From NCBI RefSeq assembly GCF_011046555.1, contig NZ_CP049246.1:2046001-2110000 (forward strand): a DNA stretch of 64,000 bases, written 5' to 3'. Shown here in pieces: positions 51,169 to 60,790 of the stretch. Origin of the DNA: Sphingobacterium lactis. GTDB taxonomy: Bacteria; Bacteroidota; Bacteroidia; Sphingobacteriales; Sphingobacteriaceae. Within the stretch, counting starts at the first letter, position 1, and every line of letters begins with the position of its first letter. The notes under the pieces are model-generated. The model saw nothing but the letters and a program-made list of their open reading frames with translations. It was not told the origin of the DNA and did no database searches. Position numbers and translations under genes: made by a program.

Positions 51169-52053
51169 TCATTTTACAGGGGTAACTTTATACCCTAGCG
51201 ATTCCAACCGATCAAATACCGAGGTACTTTGGTTCATAACGCATGAAACATCGAAAGTAATCACGCAACTTTCTTTTGTTATTGCCCCGATTATACCTTT
51301 GACTATCAGATCTGTCCTCTTTTTCTCAATATCCGAATGTTCATATCTTGAATTTAAAAATTTCGTACTTTTATAGAGTGAGTTTATTCCCTGTATATCT
51401 TCTTTGTAATAGAATTCGGCTTTCGAAGCAAGCGTCTGCTTGATCTCTTGCTCATTATTAAGCACATAGTCAATTTCATTTGACCAATAATCATTACCAT
51501 AATCATTTATAATAGAAACCGCGTCTTTGATCGACAAGAGTTCCTTCACAGGGATTCCGTACTGTTCAGCATATGCCCTAAATAGGAATTCAGTATAATT
51601 AGCATGGCTACACTCTGGATACACCGCTTTGGAAAGCACATTATACGCATAAATTGGTTTGTAGTTATTAAGTGTCCTTTCGTCTACTTGTACAATACTT
51701 AACTTCGCTCTCACTCTCATATATGTTTTTGAAGAGAGTATTTTGTTAAGAGTTGATTTCGAATCGTTAATCCGTAGCAACTTTTCAGTCTCTATGGCAG
51801 TATTAGGATTATTGATGCTTGTCTCGGTATAATAAGCTTTTACCTTATGCAAAACATATTCCATTTTACTCATTAATGAACTGCTCTCCTCACAGAGACT
51901 TGGCGTAGTTAGAACTATGTAAGAATCGTTTTTTAGACTATTACCACTTATTTTCCATAGTAAAGAATTTGCTATAGGCTCTTTGGCATAGGAGTGGCTG
52001 GCAGTTAAGGTTCCTATCATTGTTAAAATCATGCAGTAAACTATTTTCCTCAT
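51169..52053 (-). CDS. TraB/GumN-like exported protein
   Basis: 294 residues. Signal peptide RKIVYCMILTMIGTLTASHSYA. NSLLWKISGNSLKNDSYIVL at the start and RLESLGYKVTPV at the end match TraB/GumN proteins, but the usual histidine after the GT.H turn is not seen (reads LTTPSLCE). Lies in the AT-rich insert between the two dehydrogenase copies. Probably acquired; function unknown. Confidence 0.65.
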   Translation of the reverse strand: MRKIVYCMILTMIGTLTASHSYAKEPIANSLLWKISGNSLKNDSYIVLTTPSLCEESSSLMSKMEYVLHKVKAYYTETSINNPNTAIETEKLLRINDSKSTLNKILSSKTYMRVRAKLSIVQVDERTLNNYKPIYAYNVLSKAVYPECSHANYTEFLFRAYAEQYGIPVKELLSIKDAVSIINDYGNDYWSNEIDYVLNNEQEIKQTLASKAEFYYKEDIQGINSLYKSTKFLNSRYEHSDIEKKRTDLIVKGIIGAITKESCVITFDVSCVMNQSTSVFDRLESLGYKVTPVK

Positions 52054-52503
52054 TTGTTTATTGTGTTATAATCGAGATTCAATTTTTTACTTTCTTTTGG
52101 TTAAAAATATTTTCTTTATTTTATATTCAAATTTGTATGAGGACACTTAGATCTTTAAGAAAAACGACAAAAAACCAACTTAATCAGTATGAGAATTCTG
52201 TATTTTATCATCCGTATTTTGAAGTGTTGATAATATATAAGCTCCAAAGACATATTTTTTTGTGTCCTCATCAATTATTTTTGCTTTAAAGGTCTGTGCG
52301 AAGATTTGATTCATAATTATGAGCATTGTAATAGGTAATTCCAGTAAGTTCAAAATGTGGTTACCGTACATACCCCCTAGCACTATCCTTTGTTTTGAAT
52401 GTAACTATGGGTAATGATTTTTTTTATCCAGAAAACATATTAATTTCTTTTGAAGATAATATAAATTTTTAATATTATAAATTTTTCTAAAATAATTTTT
52501 TAG
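52054..52503. other. AT-rich insert segment without intact gene
   Basis: Very AT-rich. Only the broken fragment at 52180-52383 is recognisable. The rest shows no gene, RNA or clear inverted repeat ends. Confidence 0.5.
52180..52383 (-). pseudogene. CarboxypepD_reg / TonB-receptor-type N-terminal fragment
   Basis: 67 residues only: a hydrophobic leader ELPITMLIIMNQIFAQ followed by TFKAKIIDEDTKKYVFGAYI, the start of the carboxypeptidase-regulatory-like domain that opens many Bacteroidota outer-membrane proteins. It stops after the first strands, so it is a truncated remnant. Confidence 0.5.
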
Positions 52504-52507
52504 GCTT

Positions 52508-53294
52508 ACGAATCCACCAGATCGGCCAACTGCGGACCGGGGTATCCAAGGTCTTGGAAGATGCGAATTATACACCGGATTTGAAACGTAAATATAAGGT
52601 TGCGGATATGATCACGGGATTTGGCGTTGCCGAGTCCGTACGGCACTTCTATCAGCAGTTTGGTGATGAAGTAGCCGGCAAGCGTGCTATCATCCAAGGT
52701 TGGGGAAATGTGGCGGCATCTGCGGCGTTTTACCTGAGCAAGCAAGGAGTGAAGGTGGTGGGCATCATTGACCGTGTTGGCGGTGTGATCAACCCTGCTG
52801 GATTCTCCGAGGAGGAAATCCGCAGGATGTTCCTTTCCAGAAAGGGAAACAGCCTATTTGTGGAAGATATGCTGACTTTTGAAGAAATCAATGAGCAGGT
52901 ATGGTCCTTGGGGGCGGAAGTGTTTATCCCTGCGGCGGCGTCGCGTCTACTTTCCAAGGATCAGGTCCAACAGTTGATCGACCAAGGTTTGGAGGTGATC
53001 GCCTCCGGCGCGAATGTGCCTTTTGCCGATCGGGAGATATTCTACGGCCCAGTCATGGAATTTGCCGATGAACATGTCGCCGTGATTCCAGATTTTATTG
53101 CCAATTGCGGTATGGCTCGCGTATTTGCTTACCTAATGCAACCCAATATCGAAATATCCGATGATTCCATTTTCAATGATGTTTCTTCGGTCATCAAAAC
53201 AGCAATTGAAAAAATACACCAGCAGGACAGCGAAAAACGGACCCATATATCCTCCAGGGCATATGAACTGGCGCTGAAACAACTACTTGGCTAA
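52508..53294 (+). pseudogene. 5'-truncated second copy of the dehydrogenase gene
   Basis: The frame from RIHQIGQLRTG to the normal stop, lacking the first 148 codons and the catalytic Lys domain. An internal ATG at 52554 opens 246 residues. Compared with 50129-50915 there are about 28 base changes, all synonymous but one. No start or promoter is seen, so it is probably not functional, but it has not decayed. Confidence 0.8.
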
Positions 53295-53347
53295 ACTATC
53301 TAACAGAAAATCCCGATTTTTAATCGGGATTTTCTGTTAGATAGTTT
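53293..53347. terminator. Perfect 25-pair hairpin terminator
   Basis: 53293-53317 pairs without mismatch with 53323-53347 around a five-base loop. The left arm begins in the stop codon of the truncated dehydrogenase. In copy 1 the right arm has drifted, leaving about ten pairs. Confidence 0.85.
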
Positions 53348-53464
53348 AGACGTATTCAGCATAAGTTGGTAGCATGTAGACCTATGATGGCCACTACATA
53401 CACTAAAAAAGCTTTAGAAAAATAATTTATTGTACACCCACCTTTCTATCTCATATCTCAATTC

Positions 53465-53881
53465 TCACATCTCAATGCTACCTAGATCTTTTTCCGCTCT
53501 TCTGGTTCTGATATATTCTTCGATGATCGGGAGGTCAGCGTTTGCCCAGTCGTAACGGAAGAGTTCGGTCGGGTCCACCCAGATGACCTGTTCATGTTCC
53601 AGGACTTTTAATTTCCCGGATTTTACAGAGCAGATGAAGGGGTATAGCGTTAGGGAAAAGTCGGGGTAGTGGTATTCGACTTTTGTCAGTTCTTCATGGA
53701 TGTGGATGTCAAGGTTAATTTCTTCCTTGACTTCCCTTATTAGGCATTGTTCGAGGCTTTCACCTTCTTCCAATTTCCCTCCAGGAAACTCCCACTTGAG
53801 GGGCAGTTTCATACTGGCAGATCGCTGGCAAATTAAAATTTGCTGATCTTTTTCAATTAAGGCGCAAGCTACATGTATCAT
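53465..53881 (-). CDS. NUDIX hydrolase, MutT-like
   Basis: 138 residues from the ATG at 53881. Complete Nudix box in GGKLEEGESLEQCLIREVKE then EINLDI. Start IHVACALIEKDQQILICQRS is typical of MutT 8-oxo-dGTP diphosphatases, which clean the nucleotide pool. A nine-residue longer start is possible. Confidence 0.92.
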   Translation of the reverse strand: MIHVACALIEKDQQILICQRSASMKLPLKWEFPGGKLEEGESLEQCLIREVKEEINLDIHIHEELTKVEYHYPDFSLTLYPFICSVKSGKLKVLEHEQVIWVDPTELFRYDWANADLPIIEEYIRTRRAEKDLGSIEM

Positions 53882-53975
53882 TATAGTAAATATAATGATT
53901 TTGCGCAATTGGAAAGAAATGTAAATAAAAAAGTACAGCCATTAACCTGCTGTACTCTTTTATATCATTTATTTT

Positions 53976-55316
53976 TTAGGGTAATGCATTGATGTCTATG
54001 GCAGGGGCGGGGTTGCTGTGTTCAAAGGTGAATACGGTGCCCGGTTTTTCAATTTCATTAAAGAAACCACCATTTTTCAGGAAAAAGCCCTTGTCGTTCT
54101 TGCCGCCGGTCGCATCGATGCGCTGATTCGAACGGTAGGTGTCATCCACGGAGAGGGAAGCGGATTTGACTTTAATCCAGTTTCCCGATTTATTCCGCAC
54201 CCACTGGTTCTTATAGTTTGCAGAGCGCCCAAGGTGTCCATTATTCGGAATGAAGTTTTCCAGAAAACTGTGGAATCGGGTCAAGTTTTTATCGGTATGC
54301 GGTCTCTTGAAGCTGGCAATCAACAGCCAATTTGCCTGTTCAGGCCCAGAAAACCAAGCGGTATAATCCGTATTGCCCTTTCCGTCCGGTTGACCTTTCA
54401 ATAGGAATTTATAGGTAGCACCGGCCTTCCAGTTGTATTTCAGGTAACTCTGACCGCCAGAACCTTCATTACCGAATTCGCCTGTATAGACATTGGGGCC
54501 TTTTTTGTTGAGTACGATTTTGTAGTCATCAGGAATCTCCCCAGGTTTATCGGTTTCATAGGGACTCCAGACAGAAAACAGCACCCTACGCTCCGTTGGA
54601 GAATTCACCTGGAAGCCAAAATATCCTTCCCCGAACCCATTCGCCATAAAGTACGAGCCAACGGCATCCTGCCCCTCGGGAACCTCAATCTCCGAATAGT
54701 AGTAACTGATTTCTTCGCCTTGCGGAACGTCATAGTTTAAATGGCACGATGGTCCTCTTCGTGACCAATAGTACATGTTTTCCCGATCGCTGAAAACCAG
54801 TCCTCCAGCTGTCGCAGGACCACTGATGCTGAGTTGCTGCAGGTCGGCAAAATAGCCGCCAGTTTTGGATACCCCCTGCATATTGATCTTGTTGTATCCG
54901 GTGGTTACGGTAAATTCACCGACTGGATATGCTCCATTTGCAGCTTTTCCCAAATCCACCGTTTTTTCAGTGCCGTTTACAGCAACCTTTACCGTACTGG
55001 TATTCCCAGCGGGTAGCACCTGTCCGCGCAAGCCGATGGTCACCTTTCCTGCCTGCTTGAAATACACATAGGTACTGATTACAGATTCACCATCTGTCCA
55101 ATTCCCCAATCCGGCATTGGTAATGACTGCCGAAGATTTATCTGAATTTTTTGTCAGATAGCTGTTTCCACCTAGGGGAACAAGATAAGTGGAGTCGTTT
55201 TCCATTTGGGTTGTCGGCTTAACGCTGCCCAGGTTCTGTTTTGCACAGGAGGTCATCGCTAATACGCTCAGGAGTATAAGGGTACCCACATTGGGCAGGG
55301 TCAATTTTTTGATCAT
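53976..55316 (-). CDS. DUF5077/DUF3472 lipoprotein
   Basis: 446 residues. Lipoprotein signal LLSVLAMTSC. N-terminal DUF5077-like carbohydrate-binding beta domain (about 35-170: YLVPLGGNSYLTKNSDKSS, WTDGESVISTYVYFKQAGK). Then DUF3472 (FSDRENMYYWSRRGPSCHLN, GYFGFQVNSPTERRVLFSVW, FKRPHTDKNLTRFHSFLENF). Surface lipoprotein probably binding a glycan; exact role unknown. Single-gene unit. Confidence 0.88.
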   Translation of the reverse strand: MIKKLTLPNVGTLILLSVLAMTSCAKQNLGSVKPTTQMENDSTYLVPLGGNSYLTKNSDKSSAVITNAGLGNWTDGESVISTYVYFKQAGKVTIGLRGQVLPAGNTSTVKVAVNGTEKTVDLGKAANGAYPVGEFTVTTGYNKINMQGVSKTGGYFADLQQLSISGPATAGGLVFSDRENMYYWSRRGPSCHLNYDVPQGEEISYYYSEIEVPEGQDAVGSYFMANGFGEGYFGFQVNSPTERRVLFSVWSPYETDKPGEIPDDYKIVLNKKGPNVYTGEFGNEGSGGQSYLKYNWKAGATYKFLLKGQPDGKGNTDYTAWFSGPEQANWLLIASFKRPHTDKNLTRFHSFLENFIPNNGHLGRSANYKNQWVRNKSGNWIKVKSASLSVDDTYRSNQRIDATGGKNDKGFFLKNGGFFNEIEKPGTVFTFEHSNPAPAIDINALP

Positions 55317-55644
55317 GATGAAATGCTTTATTTGAATATAGTGAAGCCTCGGGAGAATTAAAAATTATCGCGTGAAGCAAACGTTTGCTTAATTTGATAT
55401 GCGATGCGAAAGCGTACTGGAATGATCTATTTTCGGGAATGTAGGTTGGAAAATTAGCGATACATGCTTTTGGAGGATATATACAAATACTCTACTAAAA
55501 AAATGTAAAAGCGCGCTGGAGAGGTCAGAATGTCATTTTCTATCCATTAGCCGAATTCAGCTATACATTCCGGATGACTTTCTGAGGTCGAAAACAGCTA
55601 AATTAGCAGCAATCAATCTAATCGAACACTAAATAATTAGACTT
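55317..55644. other. Divergent intergenic region
   Basis: Holds promoters for the DUF3472 gene (leftward) and the 55645 gene (rightward). No repeat or RNA recognised. Confidence 0.4.
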
Positions 55645-56331
55645 ATGTTTTTTACCGTATCCAGACACTCTGAAGCAAGTTTTTTTGCCGATCATCTAGA
55701 AAATCCGCAAAACCCGGGTAACCCAATGGTTTTAGATTTTCAGCGGACCTATTCAGCGACTGCATTCTTCAAGACAATTTCGAAGGATTTCGCTGTTCTA
55801 TATATCGATACAGTTACCAATAAGCCCATCTCAAAAAAGAAATGGACGAATGAAATGCGTGCGTTTGCAGAAGAAAATAAAAATCAAGTTCCCGCTGCGC
55901 CTTACAAAATAAAAACCACCATTGTGGGCTATATCATGATGCTGTTTGTTGTAGGACTTTTGGGCTACCTGCTATATGAGGAATTTAAACCGAATCCACA
56001 GGAGTCGGCATTGGAACAGCCGTCGGCATTGGAAGAGGCGATTACACCAGGCAGTATCTTTTTCGGACGATACACGGTTTCGGATCCCCAAACGAAAGCC
56101 CCTAAAGAAGCAGGTTTTGGCTGGTTCAAAATCGTTTCTGTGGAGGGCGATACCTATCAAGTCGCTATGGGGACTGAAATGAGCACTTCGCACCAACCTT
56201 CCCTGCAGATGAACAGTACGGATTTCAAAACGGAAACCATTCCCATGAAGATCAAGACAATTGAATCGTATCAAGTGGATCTGGTCTCTGTAGATCAGGG
56301 TACAGAAGTAACCTTCACCGAAAAGAAATAA
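55645..56331 (+). CDS. Hypothetical single-pass membrane protein
   Basis: 228 residues. Cytoplasmic N-terminal ~85 residues, one membrane helix (about 90-109, IVGYIMMLFVVGLLGYLLYE), then an extracytoplasmic domain with GSIFFGRYTVSDPQTKAPKE. No family known. Four bases before 56335, so an operon. Confidence 0.7.
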   Translation: MFFTVSRHSEASFFADHLENPQNPGNPMVLDFQRTYSATAFFKTISKDFAVLYIDTVTNKPISKKKWTNEMRAFAEENKNQVPAAPYKIKTTIVGYIMMLFVVGLLGYLLYEEFKPNPQESALEQPSALEEAITPGSIFFGRYTVSDPQTKAPKEAGFGWFKIVSVEGDTYQVAMGTEMSTSHQPSLQMNSTDFKTETIPMKIKTIESYQVDLVSVDQGTEVTFTEKK

Positions 56332-56334
56332 GCT

Positions 56335-56904
56335 ATGGGTATACTCGATGGCATGACACCGAAGAAATTAATTATATGGATTTTACTGGCCATTGGAATA
56401 GGTATTGTGCTCTTTATTTTAATGCTTTACCTGACGCTGAAGACCAAAACGACCAGCTTGGAAAGGATTACGCCCTATAAGGAGTCGCTGAAAAGAGAGC
56501 TGGTTACTTTGCGTCCGGTGCATATCTTTGAACTAATGGAGCCGACAAAATCGAATTATACCTATGCGATGTCGGATACGAACCAATACTATTTCCAAGT
56601 ACTGGAATCTGAGACTGGAGCAGATATACCCCTTACGAAACTGAAGGATTCCATTCCTGCCGGTGCTACGATCTATTTTGAAAAAGCTGTCAATTATACA
56701 AATGGCGTTTCAGGCAGTTCTACACCGCGATTTTTTGGCACCATCTCCTATAAGGAGAAAAAATACCCCATTGAATTTGTCTGGGGTCGGTATACCTACA
56801 AAAGTCATCCGGAGAATCTTAGACCGGGTTTTACTATGGATTTGGCACCTTGGAACAATCGTGTGGATACCACCATCTATTACCTCCCGAGAGGTAGTTT
56901 TTAA
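56335..56904 (+). CDS. Hypothetical membrane-anchored protein
   Basis: 189 residues. N-terminal anchor (about 10-32, IIWILLAIGIGIVLFILMLYL), then a periplasmic-side beta-rich domain with YYFQVLESETGADIPLTKLK. Same layout as its operon neighbour; they may form a pair. Function unknown. Confidence 0.7.
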   Translation: MGILDGMTPKKLIIWILLAIGIGIVLFILMLYLTLKTKTTSLERITPYKESLKRELVTLRPVHIFELMEPTKSNYTYAMSDTNQYYFQVLESETGADIPLTKLKDSIPAGATIYFEKAVNYTNGVSGSSTPRFFGTISYKEKKYPIEFVWGRYTYKSHPENLRPGFTMDLAPWNNRVDTTIYYLPRGSF

Positions 56905-56930
56905 GCCGTTGGATTTGCAACTTAGCGTAC

Positions 56931-57962
56931 CTAACGGTGATTGAGGGCGTCGATAAAAGAATCGACATCCGCTTCTTTTGTTGCCCAGGAACATACCAGA
57001 CGGACAACGGCTTTTTCATCATCCAGCTTTTCCCAGGTATAGAACGCAAACTGTTCGTTCAATGCTGTTATCACCTGGAGCGGTAGGATAGGGAAGAGCT
57101 GATTGCTTTCAGGGGTTAGGGCAAACCCATAACCTGCTGCAGCAATCCCTTCGGCCAACTTACGCGCCATGGCATTGGCGTGCTTGGCCAATTCAAAATA
57201 TAGCCCATCGTGAAACAAGGCATGGAATTGAATGCCCAAGAGCCTACCTTTGGCCATTAAAGCTCCCTTTTGCTTGAGGTAGTACGGAAATCCTGCCGCA
57301 TCACAGGCATTATTGAAAACGATGGCCTCCCCAAGAAGACCGCCATTTTTGGTGGCGCCGATGTAGAATACATCGCAAAGTTCGGCAAATTCCGGTAAGG
57401 TAAGATCTGCTTCGGATGAAGTCAGTGCGACCGCCAGACGGGCACCATCTATAAACAGTTTGAGGTTGTTCGCTCGACAGTAGTTGGAAATTTCCTCTAG
57501 TTCAGCACGATTATAGATACTCCCCAATTCTGTGCTCTGGCTAAGGTAGACCATGGCCGGTTTCACCATATGATGGTCCGTATGGGCTTTGATCACCTTG
57601 TCAATCCCTGTAACGTCAATCTTGCCCATGGCATGGGGGACCAGATTGATCTTATGTCCGCAATTTTCAATCGCTCCGGTTTCATGCACCTGGATGTGTC
57701 CGGTATCGGCCGCAATAACCGATTCGTAGGACTTCAGGAGGTGGCTGATCACCAGCAGATTGGCCTGCGTCCCGCCCGATACAAAATAGACTTCTGCGTC
57801 GGGATTACCGATCTGCGCGCGGATCATGTCCTTGGCTTCCAGGCTCCACGTATCATCACCGTAACCGGGTTCCTGTTGGAGATTGGTCTGCGTGAGCAGG
57901 TTTAGGATTTCAAGATGGGCACCTTCGCTGTAGTCGTTCTTAAAGCTAATTTGAGATTGCAT
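56931..57962 (-). CDS. ltaE: Low-specificity L-threonine aldolase
   Basis: 343 residues. Beta-eliminating lyase family (PF01212): FVSGGTQANLLVISHL, ADTGHIQVHETGAIE, LKLFIDGARLAVAL and the PLP-lysine motif YIGATKNGGLLGEA. Splits threonine or allo-threonine to glycine and acetaldehyde. Confidence 0.92.
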   Translation of the reverse strand: MQSQISFKNDYSEGAHLEILNLLTQTNLQQEPGYGDDTWSLEAKDMIRAQIGNPDAEVYFVSGGTQANLLVISHLLKSYESVIAADTGHIQVHETGAIENCGHKINLVPHAMGKIDVTGIDKVIKAHTDHHMVKPAMVYLSQSTELGSIYNRAELEEISNYCRANNLKLFIDGARLAVALTSSEADLTLPEFAELCDVFYIGATKNGGLLGEAIVFNNACDAAGFPYYLKQKGALMAKGRLLGIQFHALFHDGLYFELAKHANAMARKLAEGIAAAGYGFALTPESNQLFPILPLQVITALNEQFAFYTWEKLDDEKAVVRLVCSWATKEADVDSFIDALNHR

Positions 57963-58044
57963 GCTGTAAATATAAGGAAGGAACGGGACAAAGAAAAAGG
58001 CAACCTTTTTCCAAAGATTGCCTTAATCGTATTTTTTTTGTTTC

Positions 58045-58734
58045 TTATTTACCGAACATGCCTGCAAGGCTGTCTAGGATACTTCCTTTAGCGTTCTTGT
58101 CGTTCTTTTGGTTGAAGAAATCACCAACCAAATCGCCAAGACCACCGGTATTGGTTTGCTGGTTTCCTGCCGGCTGGCTATTCTGGGAAGCTCCGCCACC
58201 AAGAACCGAACCGATGATGTCACCTAAGCCACCGCCTTGTCCGGCTGTATTGCTGTTGCCACCGCCCAAGATACTACCTAACAGGTCGCCCAAGCCACCA
58301 CCGGAACCTGAAGATTCCTGCGATTGGCGCTGCTTACCCAAGTAACCCATTACCAACGGTGCCAAAAGTGCTAAGATACCACCGATTTTACCGATGCTGA
58401 TTCCCGATTTTTCTGATAGGGATTCCTTTACCGTGTCCGTATTCTTTCCGAAAATATGGTTCACCATTTTATCTTCATCTTCCGTAGGACCATCGTTGAA
58501 CAGACCGGCAAGGTTATCGAAAATACCACCATTGTGCTTGGAGCTCAACGCTTGTTGGATGCCTTCTGCTCTTTCGGGACTTTTTTGTGCGTTGTAGTTC
58601 AACGCCGACATCATTAACGGAACAGCTGCTGCAACTACATATTGTGCTTGATTTTTGTCTACGCCTAATTTTTGGGAAATGCCCTCAATTGCTTGCGATC
58701 CAACGCTGCCAGAGATTAAATCTGTGATATTCAT
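58045..58734 (-). CDS. DUF937 domain protein
   Basis: 229 residues. DUF937 in the first ~150 residues (ISQKLGVDKNQAQYVVAAAV, VNHIFGKNTDTVKESLSEKS, GKIGGILALLAPLVMGYLGK), then Gly/Ser/Asn-rich repeats (GGLGDLLGSILGGG and variants). Common in Bacteroidota; function unknown. Confidence 0.9.
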   Translation of the reverse strand: MNITDLISGSVGSQAIEGISQKLGVDKNQAQYVVAAAVPLMMSALNYNAQKSPERAEGIQQALSSKHNGGIFDNLAGLFNDGPTEDEDKMVNHIFGKNTDTVKESLSEKSGISIGKIGGILALLAPLVMGYLGKQRQSQESSGSGGGLGDLLGSILGGGNSNTAGQGGGLGDIIGSVLGGGASQNSQPAGNQQTNTGGLGDLVGDFFNQKNDKNAKGSILDSLAGMFGK

Positions 58735-58801
58735 GTGTTATGCTTTTTTAGTTTATAAATGTTATTTTAGAACTCAAATATTTTGCCAATAAATCGAAGA
58801 T

Positions 58802-59911
58802 ATGAAAAAATCATTCTTGCTTTTCGGGTTTGTCGGTGCTTTATGTGTCATGGGCTGTAACCGTGAACAGAAAACCGTACAGGCACCCGAAACTGAACCA
58901 CCAACTTTAACGGTTGAACTTGCCGAAACGATATTTTCCTTACCTACGCACTGCTTGGAAGTGGAGTACCCGAATAAGCTCGGGCAAACGTTGGGGAGTG
59001 CTGCAGATCTGAAGACACCCAAAACACTGCGACCTGTTTTTTATGGCTGCTATGATTGGCACTCCTCTGTGCACGGATACTGGTCCATTGTCAAATTGAT
59101 GCAGAAATATCCAGCAGTGGACAGTGCTGGTCGGATTCGCGACGTACTCAATCGGCACATTACGCCGGAAAACGTGGCACAGGAAATGGCCTTTTTCCAG
59201 GATGAGAACAACCTGAGCTTCGAGCGTACCTACGGTTGGGCTTGGCTCTTTAAATTACAGGAGGAGCTGCAGCAATGGCAGGACCCCGATGCGTCCCGTT
59301 GGGCATCTGCCTTGCAACCCTTGGTCACGCTGTTGGTGGATCGCTATACCAGCTACTTACCCAAACTGGTCTATCCCATCCGTGCTGGACAGCATGATAA
59401 CTCGGCTTTCAGCCTGATGCTTTCCCTAGAATATGCGAATGCAGTGGGAGATACCGCCTTTGCATCGACCATCAAGGAAAATGCCATTCGGCTTTTCGAA
59501 AAGGACAAGGGCTGTGACCTGGCTTACGAACCGAGTGGATATGATTTTCTATCCCCTTGTTTGGAAGAAGCAAACCTGATGCGGATGGTCTATGATAAAG
59601 ATGCGTACCAGCAGTGGTTGAAGGCATTTATGCCAGCATTGTATAAAGCGGATTTTGCTTTGGAACCTGCCATTGTAAAGGATCGCACTGATGGTAAATT
59701 GGTGCATCTGGATGGATTGAACTATAGCCGTGCCGCTTGTCTTTACGGAATAGCCGGAACAGACCCTGCGCTTGCGCACCTCAAGGATATCGCCAATACG
59801 CATTTTCGCTTTTCCATTGGAAACCTCCATGCCAAGGACGATTATATGGGAACGCATTGGCTCGGCACATTTGCGCTATATGCCGTGGAAAAGGGGAGTG
59901 GCGGAAATTAA
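58802..59911 (+). CDS. DUF2891 lipoprotein
   Basis: 369 residues. Lipobox in FVGALCVMGC. DUF2891 signature FYGCYDWHSSVHGYWSIVKL, YGWAWLFKLQEELQQW, PIRAGQHDNSAFSLMLSLEY, and GTHWLGTFALYAVE at the end. An (alpha/alpha) toroid-like helical protein, probably periplasmic; activity unknown. Confidence 0.9.
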   Translation: MKKSFLLFGFVGALCVMGCNREQKTVQAPETEPPTLTVELAETIFSLPTHCLEVEYPNKLGQTLGSAADLKTPKTLRPVFYGCYDWHSSVHGYWSIVKLMQKYPAVDSAGRIRDVLNRHITPENVAQEMAFFQDENNLSFERTYGWAWLFKLQEELQQWQDPDASRWASALQPLVTLLVDRYTSYLPKLVYPIRAGQHDNSAFSLMLSLEYANAVGDTAFASTIKENAIRLFEKDKGCDLAYEPSGYDFLSPCLEEANLMRMVYDKDAYQQWLKAFMPALYKADFALEPAIVKDRTDGKLVHLDGLNYSRAACLYGIAGTDPALAHLKDIANTHFRFSIGNLHAKDDYMGTHWLGTFALYAVEKGSGGN

Positions 59912-59946
59912 ATCTTAGCTTTTAGATCCGCACCACAGTTTAAATG

Positions 59947-59984
59947 AAAATCCCTGTCGAATCATGTCATCGGCAGGGATTTTT
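59947..59984. terminator. Terminator between converging genes
   Basis: Stem AAAATCCCTG/CAGGGATTTT (59947-59956 with 59974-59983). T tracts on both strands, so it can serve the DUF2891 gene and the leftward gene at 59988. Confidence 0.75.
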
Positions 59985-59987
59985 ACA

Positions 59988-60248
59988 TTAGCATATGGGG
60001 ATTAATTTGTTTTCGTGCAGTTTTACGGCCACCTGATGGATCTGCGTAAATCCATCTTCTGTGCTGATAATGGCCGAAAGATCGATGCCGCGACTGGAAA
60101 GCGCATTGATCAATGCGGTTCGGAATGCCGTTTTACTGGTGCCCCAGTTGGACTTGACCAGATCATTGTTCAATACCACGAGTTCGTTGGTGGAGTAGTG
60201 CGTAAACTGCTCCAAAAGGTGCTGTTGTAGGGGTTTTGTGTTCGACAT
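59988..60248 (-). CDS. Hypothetical small protein
   Basis: 86 residues from the ATG at 60248 (SNTKPLQQHLLEQFTHYSTN). Helical, WGTSKTAFRTALINALSSRG. Reads like a conserved Bacteroidota small protein; no name. Confidence 0.6.
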   Translation of the reverse strand: MSNTKPLQQHLLEQFTHYSTNELVVLNNDLVKSNWGTSKTAFRTALINALSSRGIDLSAIISTEDGFTQIHQVAVKLHENKLIPIC

Positions 60249-60752
60249 ACAATACATGTTTAAAAAGTTTAACCATCATTGCATTCAGAATAATAATTTG
60301 CTTGATTATAGTACGTTGTTTTTGGCTTGTCGCCCGTATTGGTTTACCACCGCGGTGTCTTCACTCGGTTGGTATTGCCTGTGCAATTCTGAATACTCTA
60401 CAAACTTAGTGGATTATTTTTTAATTCCAAAAATATTTCAAAAAAAATAAAAATTAGCCTGCATATCCAGGTGAAATTTAAACGTTTAAAGATTTGAATA
60501 GCAAAAACTTATTGCGTATATTCAGTTCAGCGATGTCCACATTCACCCTTCCTCCATCATTTTGTAAAATCTTCTAGAATCCAGGTGTCTTCTTAGTAAA
60601 GTCATATCGACACCACGCTCTCACCTTATGCAGTTCGCACAGTTTGTTCGTTCCCATTTGCCAATTTCCAAATCCTAATGAGCGAATTATTGTCGCTTGG
60701 GATAGGTGTGGACCTTGTCTGAGGTGCGTCCGTGGTGCGTCCGTATTGCATA

Positions 60753-60790
60753 CGAGGTGGGACCGTGTCTATAGACACGCTCTCACCTCG
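60753..60790. repeat. 38-base near-perfect palindrome in the ACGCTCTCACC repeat region
   Basis: Two 19-base arms starting CGAGGTG, meeting at TCTATAGA, 17 of 19 pairs match. The outer arms are the same CACCTCG unit found in the neighbouring repeats. Confidence 0.7.

Larger units (their letters stand above)
52508..53440 (+). repeat. Duplicated block, copy 2 (truncated dehydrogenase)
   Basis: Second copy of 50129-51062, including terminator and the conserved downstream hairpin. Ends at TTGTACACCCA, where similarity stops. Confidence 0.9.

Noticed and set aside
50991..53440. IS element or transposon responsible for the dehydrogenase duplication
   Set aside because: No transposase, terminal inverted repeats or target duplication seen at 51062-52508; homologous recombination explains it better.
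58058..58345. Pro-rich frame opposite the DUF937 gene
   Set aside because: Antisense of the Gly/Ser-rich repeats; no independent signal.
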